A stretch of 64,000 nt of DNA from Stenotrophomonas bentonitica (GTDB taxonomy: Bacteria > Pseudomonadota > Gammaproteobacteria > Xanthomonadales > Xanthomonadaceae). The position numbers and the translations under genes were made by a program. Location: positions 124,001 through 188,000 of the forward strand of contig NZ_PKQP01000008.1 of the NCBI RefSeq assembly GCF_002887735.1, read 5' to 3'. This document shows, in pieces, positions 22,332 through 31,637 of this stretch; within the stretch, counting starts at the first letter, position 1, and each line of letters opens with the position of its first letter. Below the pieces are notes generated by a model. That model made no database searches. It saw nothing but the letters and a program-made list of their open reading frames with translations, and was not told where the DNA came from.

Positions 22332-23309
22332 TCAGGGGCGCAGCAGCACCTTGCCGTTACGGCCTGGCTCCAGGCTGGCCTTGGCGGCAGCGGCCACCTC
22401 ATCCAGCCCGAACACGCCGTCCACCGGCAGGCTCAATCCACCGCGTGCGGCCAGCTGCAGGAGTTCGCCAACGAGGCGCCGCTTGTCTTCCGGCGCCATC
22501 GCCTGGCTGACCTTGCTGCCCCAGAAGCCCTTCACCGTGGCCTGTTTGAAGATCACATCGCCCGAGCTGAGCTGCATCGGCTCACCGGTCATCGAGCCGA
22601 ACGACACCAACGTGCCGCCATCGCCCAGCAGGGTCATCAACTCACTGCTGGCGCGCCCGCCAACCGAGTCCACGGCGGCGGCGATCGATGCCTTGCCGAC
22701 CGTGGCCTGCACCTGGGCCATCCAGTCGGACTGCGCGGTGGAAATGGTGTGGTCGATGCCGAGTCCGGCCATCTCGGTCACGCCCGCGTCGCGCCGCACC
22801 AGGTTGATGCAGTGCACGCCACGTGCCTTGGCCAGCATCGCCAGCGCCTTGCCGACCGCGCCGTTGGCCGCATTCTGGAGAATCCACTGGCCTTGCTTCA
22901 CCTGCAGGAACTCCAGCAGCATCAAGGCACTGAGCGGCATGGCGATCAGCTGTGCCGCCGCGTTGTCATCAATGCTGTCGGGCATGGGAATGACCATGCG
23001 CGCCGGCGCGATGAAGTACTCGGCCCAGGTGCCGTGCACCGACGCGGCGCTGACGCGCTGGCCGACCTTCAGGCCGTCGACGCCTTCGCCCAGCGCGTCG
23101 ATCACGCCGGTGCCTTCGCTGCCACCGACGGCGGGCAGTTCGGGCTTGTAGCCGTACTGACCGCGAACGGTCCACAGGTCATGATTGTGGATGGGCGCCA
23201 GCACGGTGCGGATGCGCACCTCGCCGGCCGCCGGGGCCGGCTGCGGCACGTCGCCGCCGTGCAGGACCTGGGTCGGGTCACCGAAGGTGGTGTGGATGGC
23301 AGCGCGCAT
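22332..23309 (-). CDS. MDR-family NAD(P)-dependent oxidoreductase
   Basis: 325-residue medium-chain dehydrogenase/reductase. The GroES-like N-terminal half has VGGSEGTGVIDALGEGVDGL; the Rossmann half has LQNAANGAVGKALAMLAKA. No catalytic or structural zinc cysteines are present, so it belongs to the quinone oxidoreductase/enoyl reductase (MECR-like) branch. The reaction is likely NADPH-dependent reduction of an enone, quinone or enoyl thioester. Its ATG overlaps the TGA of the 9-codon reading frame at 23309-23338, which carries the only good ribosome site, so translation may be coupled to it. It is the second gene after the TspO-like gene. Confidence 0.87.
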   Translation of the reverse strand: MRAAIHTTFGDPTQVLHGGDVPQPAPAAGEVRIRTVLAPIHNHDLWTVRGQYGYKPELPAVGGSEGTGVIDALGEGVDGLKVGQRVSAASVHGTWAEYFIAPARMVIPMPDSIDDNAAAQLIAMPLSALMLLEFLQVKQGQWILQNAANGAVGKALAMLAKARGVHCINLVRRDAGVTEMAGLGIDHTISTAQSDWMAQVQATVGKASIAAAVDSVGGRASSELMTLLGDGGTLVSFGSMTGEPMQLSSGDVIFKQATVKGFWGSKVSQAMAPEDKRRLVGELLQLAARGGLSLPVDGVFGLDEVAAAAKASLEPGRNGKVLLRP

Positions 23310-23338
23310 CAGCCGCGCGCCTTCATTGCGATGTTCAT
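23309..23338 (-). CDS. Nine-codon leader reading frame ahead of the MDR gene
   Basis: ATG, seven codons and Gly-TGA (MNIAMKARG), with GGAG about eight bases upstream. The TGA overlaps the ATG of the MDR oxidoreductase as TGATG. The oxidoreductase ATG itself has no separate ribosome site within reach. This looks like a short translated leader that feeds ribosomes into the next gene. It may alternatively be only the remnant of an earlier start. Confidence 0.45.
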   Translation of the reverse strand: MNIAMKARG

Positions 23339-23360
23339 GGGGTATCTCCTGCAGAAGGAA

Positions 23361-24131
23361 TCAACGGCGATGACGATGGGCGGCGACGATGGCGCGCGGC
23401 TGGTGCCAGGCGCGCACGCGCAGCCAGATGGTCTGGATCACCACGATGATGATCAGCACCAGCGCCAGGATGGCGATGTTGTGGGCCCCCGGCAGATCCC
23501 AGCCGGACTGCTTGACGTACATCCCGGCCAGCGCCCAGATGACGGCGGCCGGATAGGCGAAGTGCCCGCGCAGCAGCTGGTTGACCACCAGCACCAGCAG
23601 CGTGGCCAGCACCAGCAGCACCAGGCTCCAGCCGAGCATGTTGTCGGTCGGCAGCCAGCCATGGGCGACGATCACCTGGGCGGTATTGAGGAAGGCCGCC
23701 AGCGACAACCAACCGGCATGCAGCGCCAACGGATAGGCAGCCCACGCACGCTGGCCACCCGGCGCGGTGACCGGCGAGGCGCGGTAGGCGGCCACGATCA
23801 CGCAGAGCAAGGCGGCCCAGATGATCGCCAGCGCCGGGAGGAACCACTGGTTGGAAAACACGGGCATCCAGGCGGCGGTCAACGCGAAACCGGCCGCCGC
23901 CCACGGGCGCACCCCGGTGATGTCCGGCTTGCGCAGGCGCAGCTGCCAGAATCCGAACAGCACGTCCCACAGGAAGATCAGACCCCAGATCGCGAAGGCA
24001 TAACCGGCCGCGACCAGCAGGGTCGGGTACTGGTCGGACACTGCACCGTTGGTCGGGCCGAACGCGCCGGTCTGTGAGAACCACGCCACCACGGGCATGG
24101 CCAATGCGGCCAACAACACGATCCAACGCAT
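23361..24131 (-). CDS. TspO/MBR-related membrane protein
   Basis: 256 residues with about seven transmembrane helices and many tryptophans (QWFLPALAIIWAALLC, WAAYPLALHAGWLSLAAFLN, GYAFAIWGLIFLWDVLFGFW). This resembles the longer TspO/MBR-type tryptophan-rich sensory proteins rather than the 160-residue bacterial TspO. TspO proteins bind porphyrins or related ligands, but this long branch has no proven role. The ATG at 24131 has GGAG eight bases upstream. It is first in a likely pair with the MDR oxidoreductase, separated by 22 bases from its leader frame, and is divergent from mntH. Confidence 0.75.
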   Translation of the reverse strand: MRWIVLLAALAMPVVAWFSQTGAFGPTNGAVSDQYPTLLVAAGYAFAIWGLIFLWDVLFGFWQLRLRKPDITGVRPWAAAGFALTAAWMPVFSNQWFLPALAIIWAALLCVIVAAYRASPVTAPGGQRAWAAYPLALHAGWLSLAAFLNTAQVIVAHGWLPTDNMLGWSLVLLVLATLLVLVVNQLLRGHFAYPAAVIWALAGMYVKQSGWDLPGAHNIAILALVLIIIVVIQTIWLRVRAWHQPRAIVAAHRHRR

Positions 24132-24215
24132 GCATCCACTCCAGCTGAAAAGAGCGGTGACGATACGCGGTTCAGGGTTAAGGCGTTGGGAGGCCACACA
24201 TTGCAAAGCCTTACT

Positions 24216-24235
24216 AACATAGCCTCTGCTATATT
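24216..24235 (+). promoter_or_regulatory. MntR box upstream of mntH
   Basis: AACATAGC-CTCT-GCTATATT is an inverted repeat with one mismatch (GCTATGTT expected) and matches the gamma-proteobacterial MntR operator core. It ends six bases before the GTG start of mntH. TATATT (24230-24235) inside it can serve as a -10 box. Mn-loaded MntR bound here would block transcription. Confidence 0.82.
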
Positions 24236-24241
24236 GCGGCC

Positions 24242-25588
24242 GTGGACATCCAACGCCGCCCAGAAAACGCCCCCGCCTGGCCGTCCTCGGCCGGTCATAC
24301 GCCCAGCCTGGGCGAGATGAACGCCAGCGTCGCGGTCCCGAGTGGCGGTCACTGGTGGTTCCGGCTGCTGGCCTTCCTCGGCCCGGGCTACATGATCTCG
24401 GTCGGCTACATGGACCCGGGCAACTGGGCCACCGACATCGCCGGCGGTGCGCAGTTCGGTTACCTGCTGCTCTCGGTGATCCTGCTCTCCAACCTGATGG
24501 CGATCGTGCTGCAGGGGCTCTCGGCGCGCCTGGGCATCGCCACCGGGCGCGATCTGGCGCAGGCCTGCCGCGACCACTATTCAAAGCCGGTCAACCTGGG
24601 CCTGTGGCTGCTGTGCGAGATCGCGATCATCGCCTGCGATCTGGCGGAAGTCATCGGCACGGCAATCGCGCTGAAGCTGTTGTTCGGGATCCCGCTGCTG
24701 GCCGGCGCGATCATCACCGCGGTGGACGTGGTGCTGGTGCTGCTGCTGATGAACCGTGGGTTCCGTGCCCTTGAGGCGTTCGTGATCGCGCTGCTGCTGG
24801 TGATCTTCGGTTGCTTTGCGATCCAGATCTTCATCGCCGCCCCGCCGCTGCAGGCGGTGCTGGCCGGGTTCATTCCGCACGCGCAGGTGGTGACCGATCC
24901 CAAGGCCCTGTACCTGGCGATCGGCATCATCGGTGCCACCGTGATGCCGCACAATCTCTACCTGCACTCCTCCATCGTGCAGACCCGCGCCTACCCGCGC
25001 ACGGATGCCGGTCGCCGCAGCGCGCTGCACTGGGCGGTGACCGACAGCACCATCGCGCTGATGCTGGCGTTGTTCATCAACGCCTCGATCCTGATCCTGG
25101 CGGCCGCGGTGTTCCATGCGCATGGCCGGACCGATGTGCAGGAGATCGAGCAGGCCTACGAACTGCTCGCGCCTATGCTGGGCGTCGGCCTGGCCTCGAC
25201 GTTGTTCGCGGTCGCCCTGCTCGCTTCGGGCATCAACTCCACCGTGACCGCGACGCTGGCCGGCCAGATCGTGATGGAAGGTTTCCTGCGGCTGCGGATC
25301 GCCCCGTGGGCGCGGCGGCTGATCACCCGCGGCATCGCGATCGTGCCGGTGGTGGTGGTCACGGCCATCTATGGCGAGCAAGGCACCGCACGGTTGCTGG
25401 TGTTGAGCCAGGTGCTGCTCTCGATGCAGCTGCCGTTCGCGGTGGTGCCGCTGGTGCGGTTCGTCTCGGACAAGGCCAAGATGGGGGCGCTGGTGGCGCC
25501 GAGGTGGCTGATCGCGCTGTCGTGGCTGATCGGCGGCCTGATCATCGTGTTGAATGTGAAGCTGCTGGTGGACGTGTGGCGGGGCTGA
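24242..25588 (+). CDS. mntH: Nramp-family Mn(II) transporter MntH
   Basis: 448 residues with 11 predicted membrane helices. The metal site of helix 1 is in [14 protein letters not shown] (Asp-Pro-Gly-Asn), and that of helix 6 is in [17 protein letters not shown]. Nramp proteins import Mn(II) with protons. The GTG at 24242 is chosen because the N-terminal segment PAWPSS...[12 protein letters not shown] is coding in character and family-like. The ATG at 24317 (MNASVAVP) is an alternative that still keeps all helices. If TATATT at 24230-24235 is the -10 box, transcription would start at or next to the GTG, so the mRNA may be leaderless. Regulated by MntR through the box just upstream. Confidence 0.94.
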   Translation: MDIQRRPENAPAWPSSAGHTPSLGEMNASVAVPSGGHWWFRLLAFLGPGYMISVGYMDPGNWATDIAGGAQFGYLLLSVILLSNLMAIVLQGLSARLGIATGRDLAQACRDHYSKPVNLGLWLLCEIAIIACDLAEVIGTAIALKLLFGIPLLAGAIITAVDVVLVLLLMNRGFRALEAFVIALLLVIFGCFAIQIFIAAPPLQAVLAGFIPHAQVVTDPKALYLAIGIIGATVMPHNLYLHSSIVQTRAYPRTDAGRRSALHWAVTDSTIALMLALFINASILILAAAVFHAHGRTDVQEIEQAYELLAPMLGVGLASTLFAVALLASGINSTVTATLAGQIVMEGFLRLRIAPWARRLITRGIAIVPVVVVTAIYGEQGTARLLVLSQVLLSMQLPFAVVPLVRFVSDKAKMGALVAPRWLIALSWLIGGLIIVLNVKLLVDVWRG

Positions 25589-25599
25589 GCCCTTGGCGC

Positions 25600-25630
25600 T
25601 TGACCTCAACATTGGTTGAGATGGCACAGT
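25600..25630 (+). promoter_or_regulatory. MerR-type promoter (19-bp spacer) before the methyltransferase
   Basis: The -35 TTGACC (25600-25605) and a -10-like CACAGT (25625-25630) are 19 bp apart. The overlong spacer holds the dyad CTCAAC-ATTG-GTTGAG (25605-25620). This is the geometry used by MerR-family activators, and the arms resemble SoxR-type sites (CTCAAG/CTTGAG). The arms differ from the CueR arms at copA, so a different MerR regulator, not in this window, is expected. Confidence 0.65.
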
Positions 25631-25673
25631 GCATTTCCCTCATCCCACTGGCACGCCCAGATCGAGCCGCTCA

Positions 25674-26504
25674 ATGACCGATACCTCGCAGCACGCGTTA
25701 TGGAATGGCCCGGCCGGTGAGGCCTGGGTGGACGCGCAGCGCCTTCTCGACCAGATGTTCGCGCCGCTGGCCGACCATCTGCTGGCCGCGATCCCGCCGG
25801 GCGACGATCTGCGGGTGCTGGATGTCGGCTGCGGCACCGGCGCAGTGGCGCTGGGCATGGCCGGGCGCCTGGGGCCGGAGGCACACGTCACCGGGGTCGA
25901 CATCTCCGCCCCGATGATCGCCCTGGCGCGCGTGCGCGCGCAGCGCGCCGGCCTGGCCGTGGAGTTCATCGTCGCCGACGCGCAGCAGCACGCATTCGCG
26001 CGCGGTAGCCTGGACCGGATCGTGTCGCGCTTCGGCGTGATGTTCTTCGATGACCCAGCGCAGGCGTTCGGCCAACTGCAGCGCGCCGCCAGACGCGGCG
26101 GGGTGCTGCAGGCGCTGGCCTGGCGTGGGGCGGACGAAAATGCCTTCATGAGCACCGCCGAGCGCGCCGCGGCGCCCTGGCTGACGCTGCCACCGCGCCA
26201 GCCCGGCGCACCGGGTCAGTTTGCGTTTGCCGATCAGGCCCGGGTCGAGCAGATCCTGGGCGACGGCGGCTGGGAGGATATCGAGCTGCTGCCGCTGGAT
26301 GTCGTGTGCCGGATCGACCGAGCGGATCTGGCGACGTACGTCTCGCTGCTGGGACCGGTCGGGAGCGCACTGCGCAACAACGACCTGGCTGCGGACGTAC
26401 GAACGAAGGTGCTCGAGGAGGTGCTGCATGCCTTCGAGCCGTTCGTCGACGGCGATTCGGTGACGTTCACTGCCGCCTGCTGGGACGTGCGCGCCCGGGC
26501 GTGA
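25674..26504 (+). CDS. Class I SAM-dependent methyltransferase
   Basis: 276 residues. LRVLDVGCGTGAVALGMAG is motif I, VTGVDISAPMIALAR motif II, and FIVADAQQHAF with RIVSRFGVMFFDDPAQAF motifs IV-V. This is the UbiE/methyltransferase-11 branch. The second half (about 170-276) is the substrate cap and has no recognisable specificity. The ATG at 25674 opens into MTDTSQHALWNGPAGEAWVD, the usual start of this branch. The MerR-type promoter 44 bases upstream suggests induction by a redox or drug signal. It converges on the sco gene. Confidence 0.88.
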   Translation: MTDTSQHALWNGPAGEAWVDAQRLLDQMFAPLADHLLAAIPPGDDLRVLDVGCGTGAVALGMAGRLGPEAHVTGVDISAPMIALARVRAQRAGLAVEFIVADAQQHAFARGSLDRIVSRFGVMFFDDPAQAFGQLQRAARRGGVLQALAWRGADENAFMSTAERAAAPWLTLPPRQPGAPGQFAFADQARVEQILGDGGWEDIELLPLDVVCRIDRADLATYVSLLGPVGSALRNNDLAADVRTKVLEEVLHAFEPFVDGDSVTFTAACWDVRARA

Positions 26505-26589
26505 TGACCACCGGACGGATCCATCCGCGCGGTGCGCGCCTGCACGCTTCATGGCCGTGCGATGGCTCGGGGAGTGGCCTGCAACGACC

Positions 26590-27159
26590 TCACGTGCCGG
26601 CCTCGGCCAGCCGCACGCGAAGCTTCTCCACGATAGCCTGCTCGCTCATCGCATAGCCGTACACATCCTGCAGCTGCCCGTCAGCGCCGAGCAGGAACCA
26701 GGAGGCGGTGTGCTCGAACGTGGCCGCGTCACCCTCGCCGACGCGCCGATAGCTCACGCCCAGGCTCTCGGCGATGGCGCGGGTACCGGCCTCGTCGCCG
26801 GCCAGGCCGAGGAAGGTCGTATCGAAGGCCGCCAGGTACTCGCGCAGGTGCCCGGGCGTATCGCGCTGCGGGTCGACGGTGATGAAGGCCACCTGCAGCT
26901 GCTCTGCCGCGGGGCCCAGCAGCCGCTTGATCTGCACCGCCTTGACCAGGCTCAGCGGACATACTTCGGGGCAGTGGGTGAAACCGAAGAACAGCAGCGT
27001 CGGCGTGCCCTGCAGGTCGCGGATCGCAAGCGTTCGGCCGTCGCTGCTCTCCAGCTTGACCGCGCCGAGTGCCGCCTGGCCCATTACCGGTGCCTGATCA
27101 TCGGCGCAACCGCCCAGCAGCGCCACCGTCATGATGCCCGCCGCGACCCAGCGCCTCAC
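26590..27159 (-). CDS. SCO1/SenC-family copper chaperone, exported
   Basis: 189 residues with a thioredoxin fold. An N-terminal signal ends in LLGGC, so it is likely a lipoprotein. The copper motif C-x-x-x-C is in FGFTHCPEVCP (C63, C67), and the third ligand His is in TFEHTASWF. Sco proteins deliver copper to, or reduce, the CuA or CuB centre of oxidases. The start is a GTG at 27159 overlapping the PCuAC stop (GTGA). It is the sixth and last gene of the cyo operon. The oxidase here is a quinol type without CuA, so the target is more likely CuB or another cuproprotein. Confidence 0.88.
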   Translation of the reverse strand: MRRWVAAGIMTVALLGGCADDQAPVMGQAALGAVKLESSDGRTLAIRDLQGTPTLLFFGFTHCPEVCPLSLVKAVQIKRLLGPAAEQLQVAFITVDPQRDTPGHLREYLAAFDTTFLGLAGDEAGTRAIAESLGVSYRRVGEGDAATFEHTASWFLLGADGQLQDVYGYAMSEQAIVEKLRVRLAEAGT

Positions 27160-27638
27160 TTCGCCGCTCCGTGCAGCACCAGGCCATCGCGCACGCTGAA
27201 CTCCACCACCTGCGGTGCACTGCGGGCGAACTGCAGCCTCACCCGCACCGTCTGCCCGGCCGACAACGGCCGCTTCGGCTTGAGCAGCATCAGATGGTAG
27301 CCGCCGGGCTCCAGCGCGACGGTCTGCCCCCCCGGCAAAGCCAGGCCATCGGGCAGCGCCTGCATGCGCATCACTTCACCGTCCATGCGCATGGCATGGA
27401 TCTGCACCTCGGCGAACATCGAGGACGCGGCCGACAGCAGCCGGTCATCAGCGCCGCCGTTATGCAGCAGCACATAACCGGCGGCGACATTCGCCGCCGG
27501 CGGTGGCAGGCGGACCCAGGGACCGCTGACCGACACCGTTGCCGCGGTGTGGGCCTGCGGGGCCGCAGCCACCACCGGCATCACGGGAGAGGAGAGCAGC
27601 AGCCCGGCCAGCAGGGTTGCGCAGGATGAGCGGCTCAT
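27156..27638 (-). CDS. PCuAC periplasmic copper chaperone
   Basis: 160 residues with a signal peptide (about 1-25, LLAGLLLSSPVMPVVAAAP). The copper ligands follow the family pattern of His and Met residues: VQIHAMRMDGEVMRM, then GYHLMLLKPKRPL. PCuAC proteins carry Cu(I) to respiratory oxidases together with Sco. The ATG overlaps the cyoD TGA (ATGA), and the stop overlaps the sco GTG, so translation of the chaperones is coupled to the oxidase genes. Confidence 0.88.
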   Translation of the reverse strand: MSRSSCATLLAGLLLSSPVMPVVAAAPQAHTAATVSVSGPWVRLPPPAANVAAGYVLLHNGGADDRLLSAASSMFAEVQIHAMRMDGEVMRMQALPDGLALPGGQTVALEPGGYHLMLLKPKRPLSAGQTVRVRLQFARSAPQVVEFSVRDGLVLHGAAK

Positions 27639-27988
27639 GGCGTGCCCGACATCTGCATCGGCATCATGTTGAGGTTGGCGTTGTGCATCACCCACAGCGA
27701 ACCGGCCACCACGATGGCGATCAGGAAGGCGGTGCACAGGAAGATGCCGGTGTTCTCGCGCTGGCTGCGCCCTGCCCCGATATGCAGGAACAGCACCAGC
27801 TGGGCGACCAGCTGCACCACGCACAGCACCACGATGGCGGTCAGGCGCAGCGGCTGCGGCACCAGATCGGTCATGACCACGCCGAACGAGGCACCGGTGA
27901 GCACCAGGCACAGCAGCAGGCCGAGGAGGTAGCCCGTCAGGGTGGCGTGGCCGCCACCGTGATCGGCATCAGGCGCGTTCGCGCTCAT
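27635..27988 (-). CDS. cyoD: Cytochrome o ubiquinol oxidase subunit IV CyoD
   Basis: 117 residues with three transmembrane helices (GYLLGLLLCLVLTGASFGVV, AIVVLCVVQLVAQLVLFLHI, GIFLCTAFLIAIVVAGSLWV). The central QLVAQLVLFLHIG motif is diagnostic of CyoD. The subunit helps assemble the CuB-haem site of subunit I in E. coli. A polar N-terminus contains HGGGH. It overlaps cyoC upstream and the PCuAC gene downstream by ATGA. Confidence 0.92.
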   Translation of the reverse strand: MSANAPDADHGGGHATLTGYLLGLLLCLVLTGASFGVVMTDLVPQPLRLTAIVVLCVVQLVAQLVLFLHIGAGRSQRENTGIFLCTAFLIAIVVAGSLWVMHNANLNMMPMQMSGTP

Positions 27989-28623
27989 ACAAACTCCCTC
28001 AGGTAGACGAAGGTGAACACACAGATCCAGATCAGATCCAGGAAGTGCCAGAACAGGCTCAGGCAGGCCAGGCGGCGACGCACGATGCCGTCCAGGCCGA
28101 ACTTCAGCACCTGGTGGATCATGATCGCCAGCCACAGCAGGCCGAAGGTGACGTGCAGGCCGTGGGTGGCCACCAACGTGAAGTACGCCGACAGATATGC
28201 ACTCACGTCCGGGGTGGCGCCTTCATGGATCAGCTCGGCGAACTCATACAGCTCCATGCCGATGAAGACCGCACCGAGCACGCCGGTCACGGCCAGCCAG
28301 CCCACCACCTGGTTGCGCTTGCCGGCCTGCATGCCGAGCATCGCCAGGCCGAAGGTGAAGCTGCTGAGCAGCAGCACCACCGTTTCGGAGAGCACGAAGC
28401 CCAACTTGAACAGTTCCTTGCCACTGGGGCCATCGGCCGTCCCGTTGAGCAGCACGCCAAAGGTGGCGAACAGCACCGCGAAGATCAGGCAGTCGCCCAT
28501 CAGGTACATCCAGAACCCGACGACGGTCTTGTTGCCGTCGTCGTGGTGCTCATGGGCGTGGTCGTGGTGACCGGCCGCGAGCTGCCCGTGCTGCGTGGCA
28601 GCGGTCAGGGTATCCCCGCTCAT
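27985..28623 (-). CDS. cyoC: Cytochrome o ubiquinol oxidase subunit III CyoC
   Basis: 212 residues with five transmembrane helices ([20 protein letters not shown] is helix 1), in the haem-copper oxidase subunit III family. The N-terminus is unusually rich in histidine ([13 protein letters not shown], residues about 19-30), which could bind metal. The ATG overlaps the cyoB TGA as ATGA and the TGA overlaps the cyoD ATG. It has five helices, as quinol oxidases do, not seven as in mitochondrial-type subunit III. Confidence 0.93.
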   Translation of the reverse strand: MSGDTLTAATQHGQLAAGHHDHAHEHHDDGNKTVVGFWMYLMGDCLIFAVLFATFGVLLNGTADGPSGKELFKLGFVLSETVVLLLSSFTFGLAMLGMQAGKRNQVVGWLAVTGVLGAVFIGMELYEFAELIHEGATPDVSAYLSAYFTLVATHGLHVTFGLLWLAIMIHQVLKFGLDGIVRRRLACLSLFWHFLDLIWICVFTFVYLREFV

Positions 28624-30599
28624 GCCTTGGCTCCTTCCATCTGCGCGAAGTGCGCGTCTTCGATGCGCTTCACCTCGGCGGCGGGCACGTAGTAATCCAC
28701 GTCACGGTCATACGAACGCAGCACGAAAGTCGCGATCACCCCGATCAGGCCGATGCCGGCCAGCACCCACATGTGCCAGACCAGGGCGAAGCACAACACC
28801 AGGCTGAACACCGAGATCACCACACCCGACGCGGTATTGCGCGGCATGTGAATGTCCTCGTAGGTGTCCTGGCGCTGCCAGGCACGGCCGTGCTGCTTGT
28901 CGTCCCAATGCTGCTCCAGCGAGGTGATCGCGGGGAGCTTGGCGAAGTTGTAGAACGGCGGTGGCGAAGACGTCGCCCACTCCAGGCTGCGCGCATTCCA
29001 CGGGTCGCCGGTGAGGTCCATGTTGGCCTTGCGGTCACGCACGCTGACATAGAACTGGATGAACATCGCGGCGATACCGGCGGCGATCACCAGCGCACCG
29101 ATGGCGGCCACGATCAGCCACGGCTGGTAGCCCTCCACGCCATAGTGGTTCATGCGGCGGGTCATGCCCTTGAAGCCCAGCACGTACAGCGGCATGAAGG
29201 CCAGGTAGAAGCCGACCAGCCAGCACCAGAACGAAATCTTGCCCCAGCGCTCGTTGAGGGTGAAGCCAAAGGCCTTGGGGAACCAGAAACTGATGCCGGC
29301 CAGGCAGCCGAACACCACGCCACCGATGATCACGTTATGGAAGTGCGCGATCAGGAACAGGCTGTTGTGCAGCACGAAGTCCGCGCCCGGGATCGCCAGC
29401 ATCACGCCGGTCATGCCGCCCAGGGCGAAGGTGACCATGAAGCCGATCGTCCACAACGTCGAGGAGTGGTAGCGGATCCGCCCGCGGTACATGGTGAACA
29501 GCCAGTTGAACAGCTTCACCCCGGTGGGGATCGAGATGATGGAGGTCATGATGCCGAAGAAGGCATTCACGTTGGCGCCCGAGCCCATGGTGAAGAAGTG
29601 GTGCAGCCACACGAAGAACGACAGGATGCCGATCGACGAGGTGGCGTAGACCATCGAGCGGTAGCCGAACAGCGGCTTGCCCGAAAACGTGGCGATGATC
29701 TCCGAGAACGCGCCGAAGCACGGCAGGATCAGCACGTAGACTTCCGGGTGGCCCCAGATCCAGATCAGGTTGACGTACATCATGGCGTTGCCGCCGGCGT
29801 CATTGGTGAAGAAATGCATCCCGAAATAGCGATCCATGGTCAGCAGCGCCAGGGTCGCGGTCAGCACCGGGAAGATCGCCACGATCAGGATGTTGGTGAT
29901 CAACGCGGTCCAGGTGAACACCGGCATCTTCATCAGGTCCATGCCCGGCGCACGCATCTTGAGGATGGTGACGATGAAGTTCAGGCCGGTCAGCGTGGTG
30001 CCGATGCCCGAGACCTGCAATGACCAGATGTAGTAGTCAACGCCCACCGTGGGGCTGTACTCGATGCCGGACAGCGGCGGATACGCCACCCAGCCGGTCG
30101 CGGCGAAATCGCCGACGAACATCGACAGCATCACCAGCACCGCACCCACGGCCGACAGCCAGAAGCTGAGCGAGTTGACGAACGGGAAGGCCACGTCGCG
30201 CGCGCCGATCTGCAGCGGCACCACGATGTTCATCAGACCCACGATCAGCGGGGTGGCCACGAAGAAGATCATGATCACGCCATGCGCGGTGAAGATCTGG
30301 TCGTAGTGCTCCGGCGGCAGGTAGCCGGCACTGTCATTGGCGGCGATGGCCTGCTGGGCACGCATCATCAGCGCATCGGCGAAGCCGCGCACCAGCATGA
30401 CCAGGGCCAGGATGATGTACATCACGCCAATCTTCTTGTGGTCCACCGAGGTGATCCACTCGGTCCAGATATAGCCCCACTTTTTGTAATACGTGATGGC
30501 CGCGACGATCGCCACGCCCAGCAGCAGCGAGCCCACCAGCGCCGACATGATGATCGGGTCGTGGTAGGGAATCGCTTCGAGGTTCAGCTTTCCAAGCAC
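28620..30599 (-). CDS. cyoB: Cytochrome o ubiquinol oxidase subunit I CyoB
   Basis: 659 residues with 15 transmembrane helices, the catalytic haem-copper subunit. [14 protein letters not shown] holds the CuB histidine, the proton-channel glutamate and the cross-linked tyrosine; [10 protein letters not shown] has two further CuB histidines; [12 protein letters not shown] has the haem ligands. [19 protein letters not shown] is the usual CyoB start, read here from a GTG at 30599, two bases after the cyoA stop. It reduces O2 to water with quinol electrons and pumps protons. Confidence 0.96.
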   Translation of the reverse strand: MLGKLNLEAIPYHDPIIMSALVGSLLLGVAIVAAITYYKKWGYIWTEWITSVDHKKIGVMYIILALVMLVRGFADALMMRAQQAIAANDSAGYLPPEHYDQIFTAHGVIMIFFVATPLIVGLMNIVVPLQIGARDVAFPFVNSLSFWLSAVGAVLVMLSMFVGDFAATGWVAYPPLSGIEYSPTVGVDYYIWSLQVSGIGTTLTGLNFIVTILKMRAPGMDLMKMPVFTWTALITNILIVAIFPVLTATLALLTMDRYFGMHFFTNDAGGNAMMYVNLIWIWGHPEVYVLILPCFGAFSEIIATFSGKPLFGYRSMVYATSSIGILSFFVWLHHFFTMGSGANVNAFFGIMTSIISIPTGVKLFNWLFTMYRGRIRYHSSTLWTIGFMVTFALGGMTGVMLAIPGADFVLHNSLFLIAHFHNVIIGGVVFGCLAGISFWFPKAFGFTLNERWGKISFWCWLVGFYLAFMPLYVLGFKGMTRRMNHYGVEGYQPWLIVAAIGALVIAAGIAAMFIQFYVSVRDRKANMDLTGDPWNARSLEWATSSPPPFYNFAKLPAITSLEQHWDDKQHGRAWQRQDTYEDIHMPRNTASGVVISVFSLVLCFALVWHMWVLAGIGLIGVIATFVLRSYDRDVDYYVPAAEVKRIEDAHFAQMEGAKA

Positions 30600-30601
30600 A
30601 A

Positions 30602-31576
30602 TCAGTTCTCCGCGGTACGGCTGGCAGACGCGGCCAGGCTTACGAGTTGGGATTTCGCGCCGGGTTCTTCGCCGGGCAGGCAGATCTCGTCATCGGGCAT
30701 GCCGCCGTAACGGCGCAGGATGCTGTCGAACAGTCCGGTATCCACGCTGGCGAAGCGCTGCATCGGCGCACCGTGGGTCGGCTTCTCCAGTTCGGCCAGG
30801 CGGGCCTGGTCCAGGTGCTGGGCGGTGCCACGCGACTGCGCCAGCCACTGGTCGAAGTCCGCTTCGGTCATCACCCGCGCATCGAACGTCATGTCCGAGA
30901 AGCCCGAGCCGCTGTAGGCCGATGACATCCCGGCATAGGTGCCCGGCGTGTGCCCGATCAGGTGCAGGCGGGTCTGCATCGCGGGCATGGTGTAGACCAT
31001 GCTGCCCAGTTGCGGCACGAAGAAGGCATTCATCATCGACTCGGAGGTCAGCTTGAAGGCGACCGGCGTATCGACCGGCATCACCAGTTCATTGACCGTG
31101 GCCACGTTGTGGTCCGGATAGATGAACAACCACTTCCAATTGAGCGAGACCACTTCCACGCGCAGTGCGGGCGTGTCCGACGCGATCGGGCGGTAGGGAT
31201 CCAGCGCGTGGGTGCTCTTCCAGATCAACACGCCGAGCACCACCACGATCAGGCACGGAATCGTCCACACCACCACTTCGATCGCGGTGGAGTGGGACCA
31301 CGTGGGGGCGTAGGTCGCCTTCTTGTTCGACTCGCGGTAGTGCCAGGCGAAGTACAGCGTCAGAATGATCACCGGGATCACCACCAGCAGCATCAGGCCG
31401 GTGCAGACCAGGATCAGCTGCATTTCCTGCTCGGCGATGCTGCCCATGGGATTGAACAGCTCCAGGTTCTTGCAGCCTGTGAGCAGCGGCAGCAGCGCTG
31501 CCAGGCCGAACCAGCGTCCGGCGCGGGCTCGACCGGCCAGCGTGGCGCGGCGAGCGGAGTGTGTAGCGGGGTTCAT
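30602..31576 (-). CDS. cyoA: Cytochrome o ubiquinol oxidase subunit II CyoA
   Basis: 324 residues. A lipoprotein signal ends in LLPLLTGC (Cys near residue 34). Two transmembrane helices ([20 protein letters not shown] and [18 protein letters not shown]) and a periplasmic cupredoxin domain follow. The cupredoxin lacks the paired Cys ligands of CuA, so the electron donor is quinol, not cytochrome c. The C-terminal extension (about 230-324) is the CyoA-type tail. ATG 31576 is chosen because MNPATHS leads into the signal; earlier in-frame ATGs add arginine-rich sequence. First gene of cyoABCD-PCuAC-sco; no cyoE follows here. Confidence 0.95.
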   Translation of the reverse strand: MNPATHSARRATLAGRARAGRWFGLAALLPLLTGCKNLELFNPMGSIAEQEMQLILVCTGLMLLVVIPVIILTLYFAWHYRESNKKATYAPTWSHSTAIEVVVWTIPCLIVVVLGVLIWKSTHALDPYRPIASDTPALRVEVVSLNWKWLFIYPDHNVATVNELVMPVDTPVAFKLTSESMMNAFFVPQLGSMVYTMPAMQTRLHLIGHTPGTYAGMSSAYSGSGFSDMTFDARVMTEADFDQWLAQSRGTAQHLDQARLAELEKPTHGAPMQRFASVDTGLFDSILRRYGGMPDDEICLPGEEPGAKSQLVSLAASASRTAEN

Positions 31577-31637
31577 GCGTGACGGCCCTTCCAACGCAGT
31601 GCCGGGCCGGGCGGCCCGGATCATGAAAAGTGGCGAA

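Noticed and set aside
25589..25673. CueR of this window as the regulator of the methyltransferase promoter
   Set aside because: The dyad CTCAAC/GTTGAG does not match the TTCCC/GGGAA arms of the copA site, so another MerR protein is more likely.
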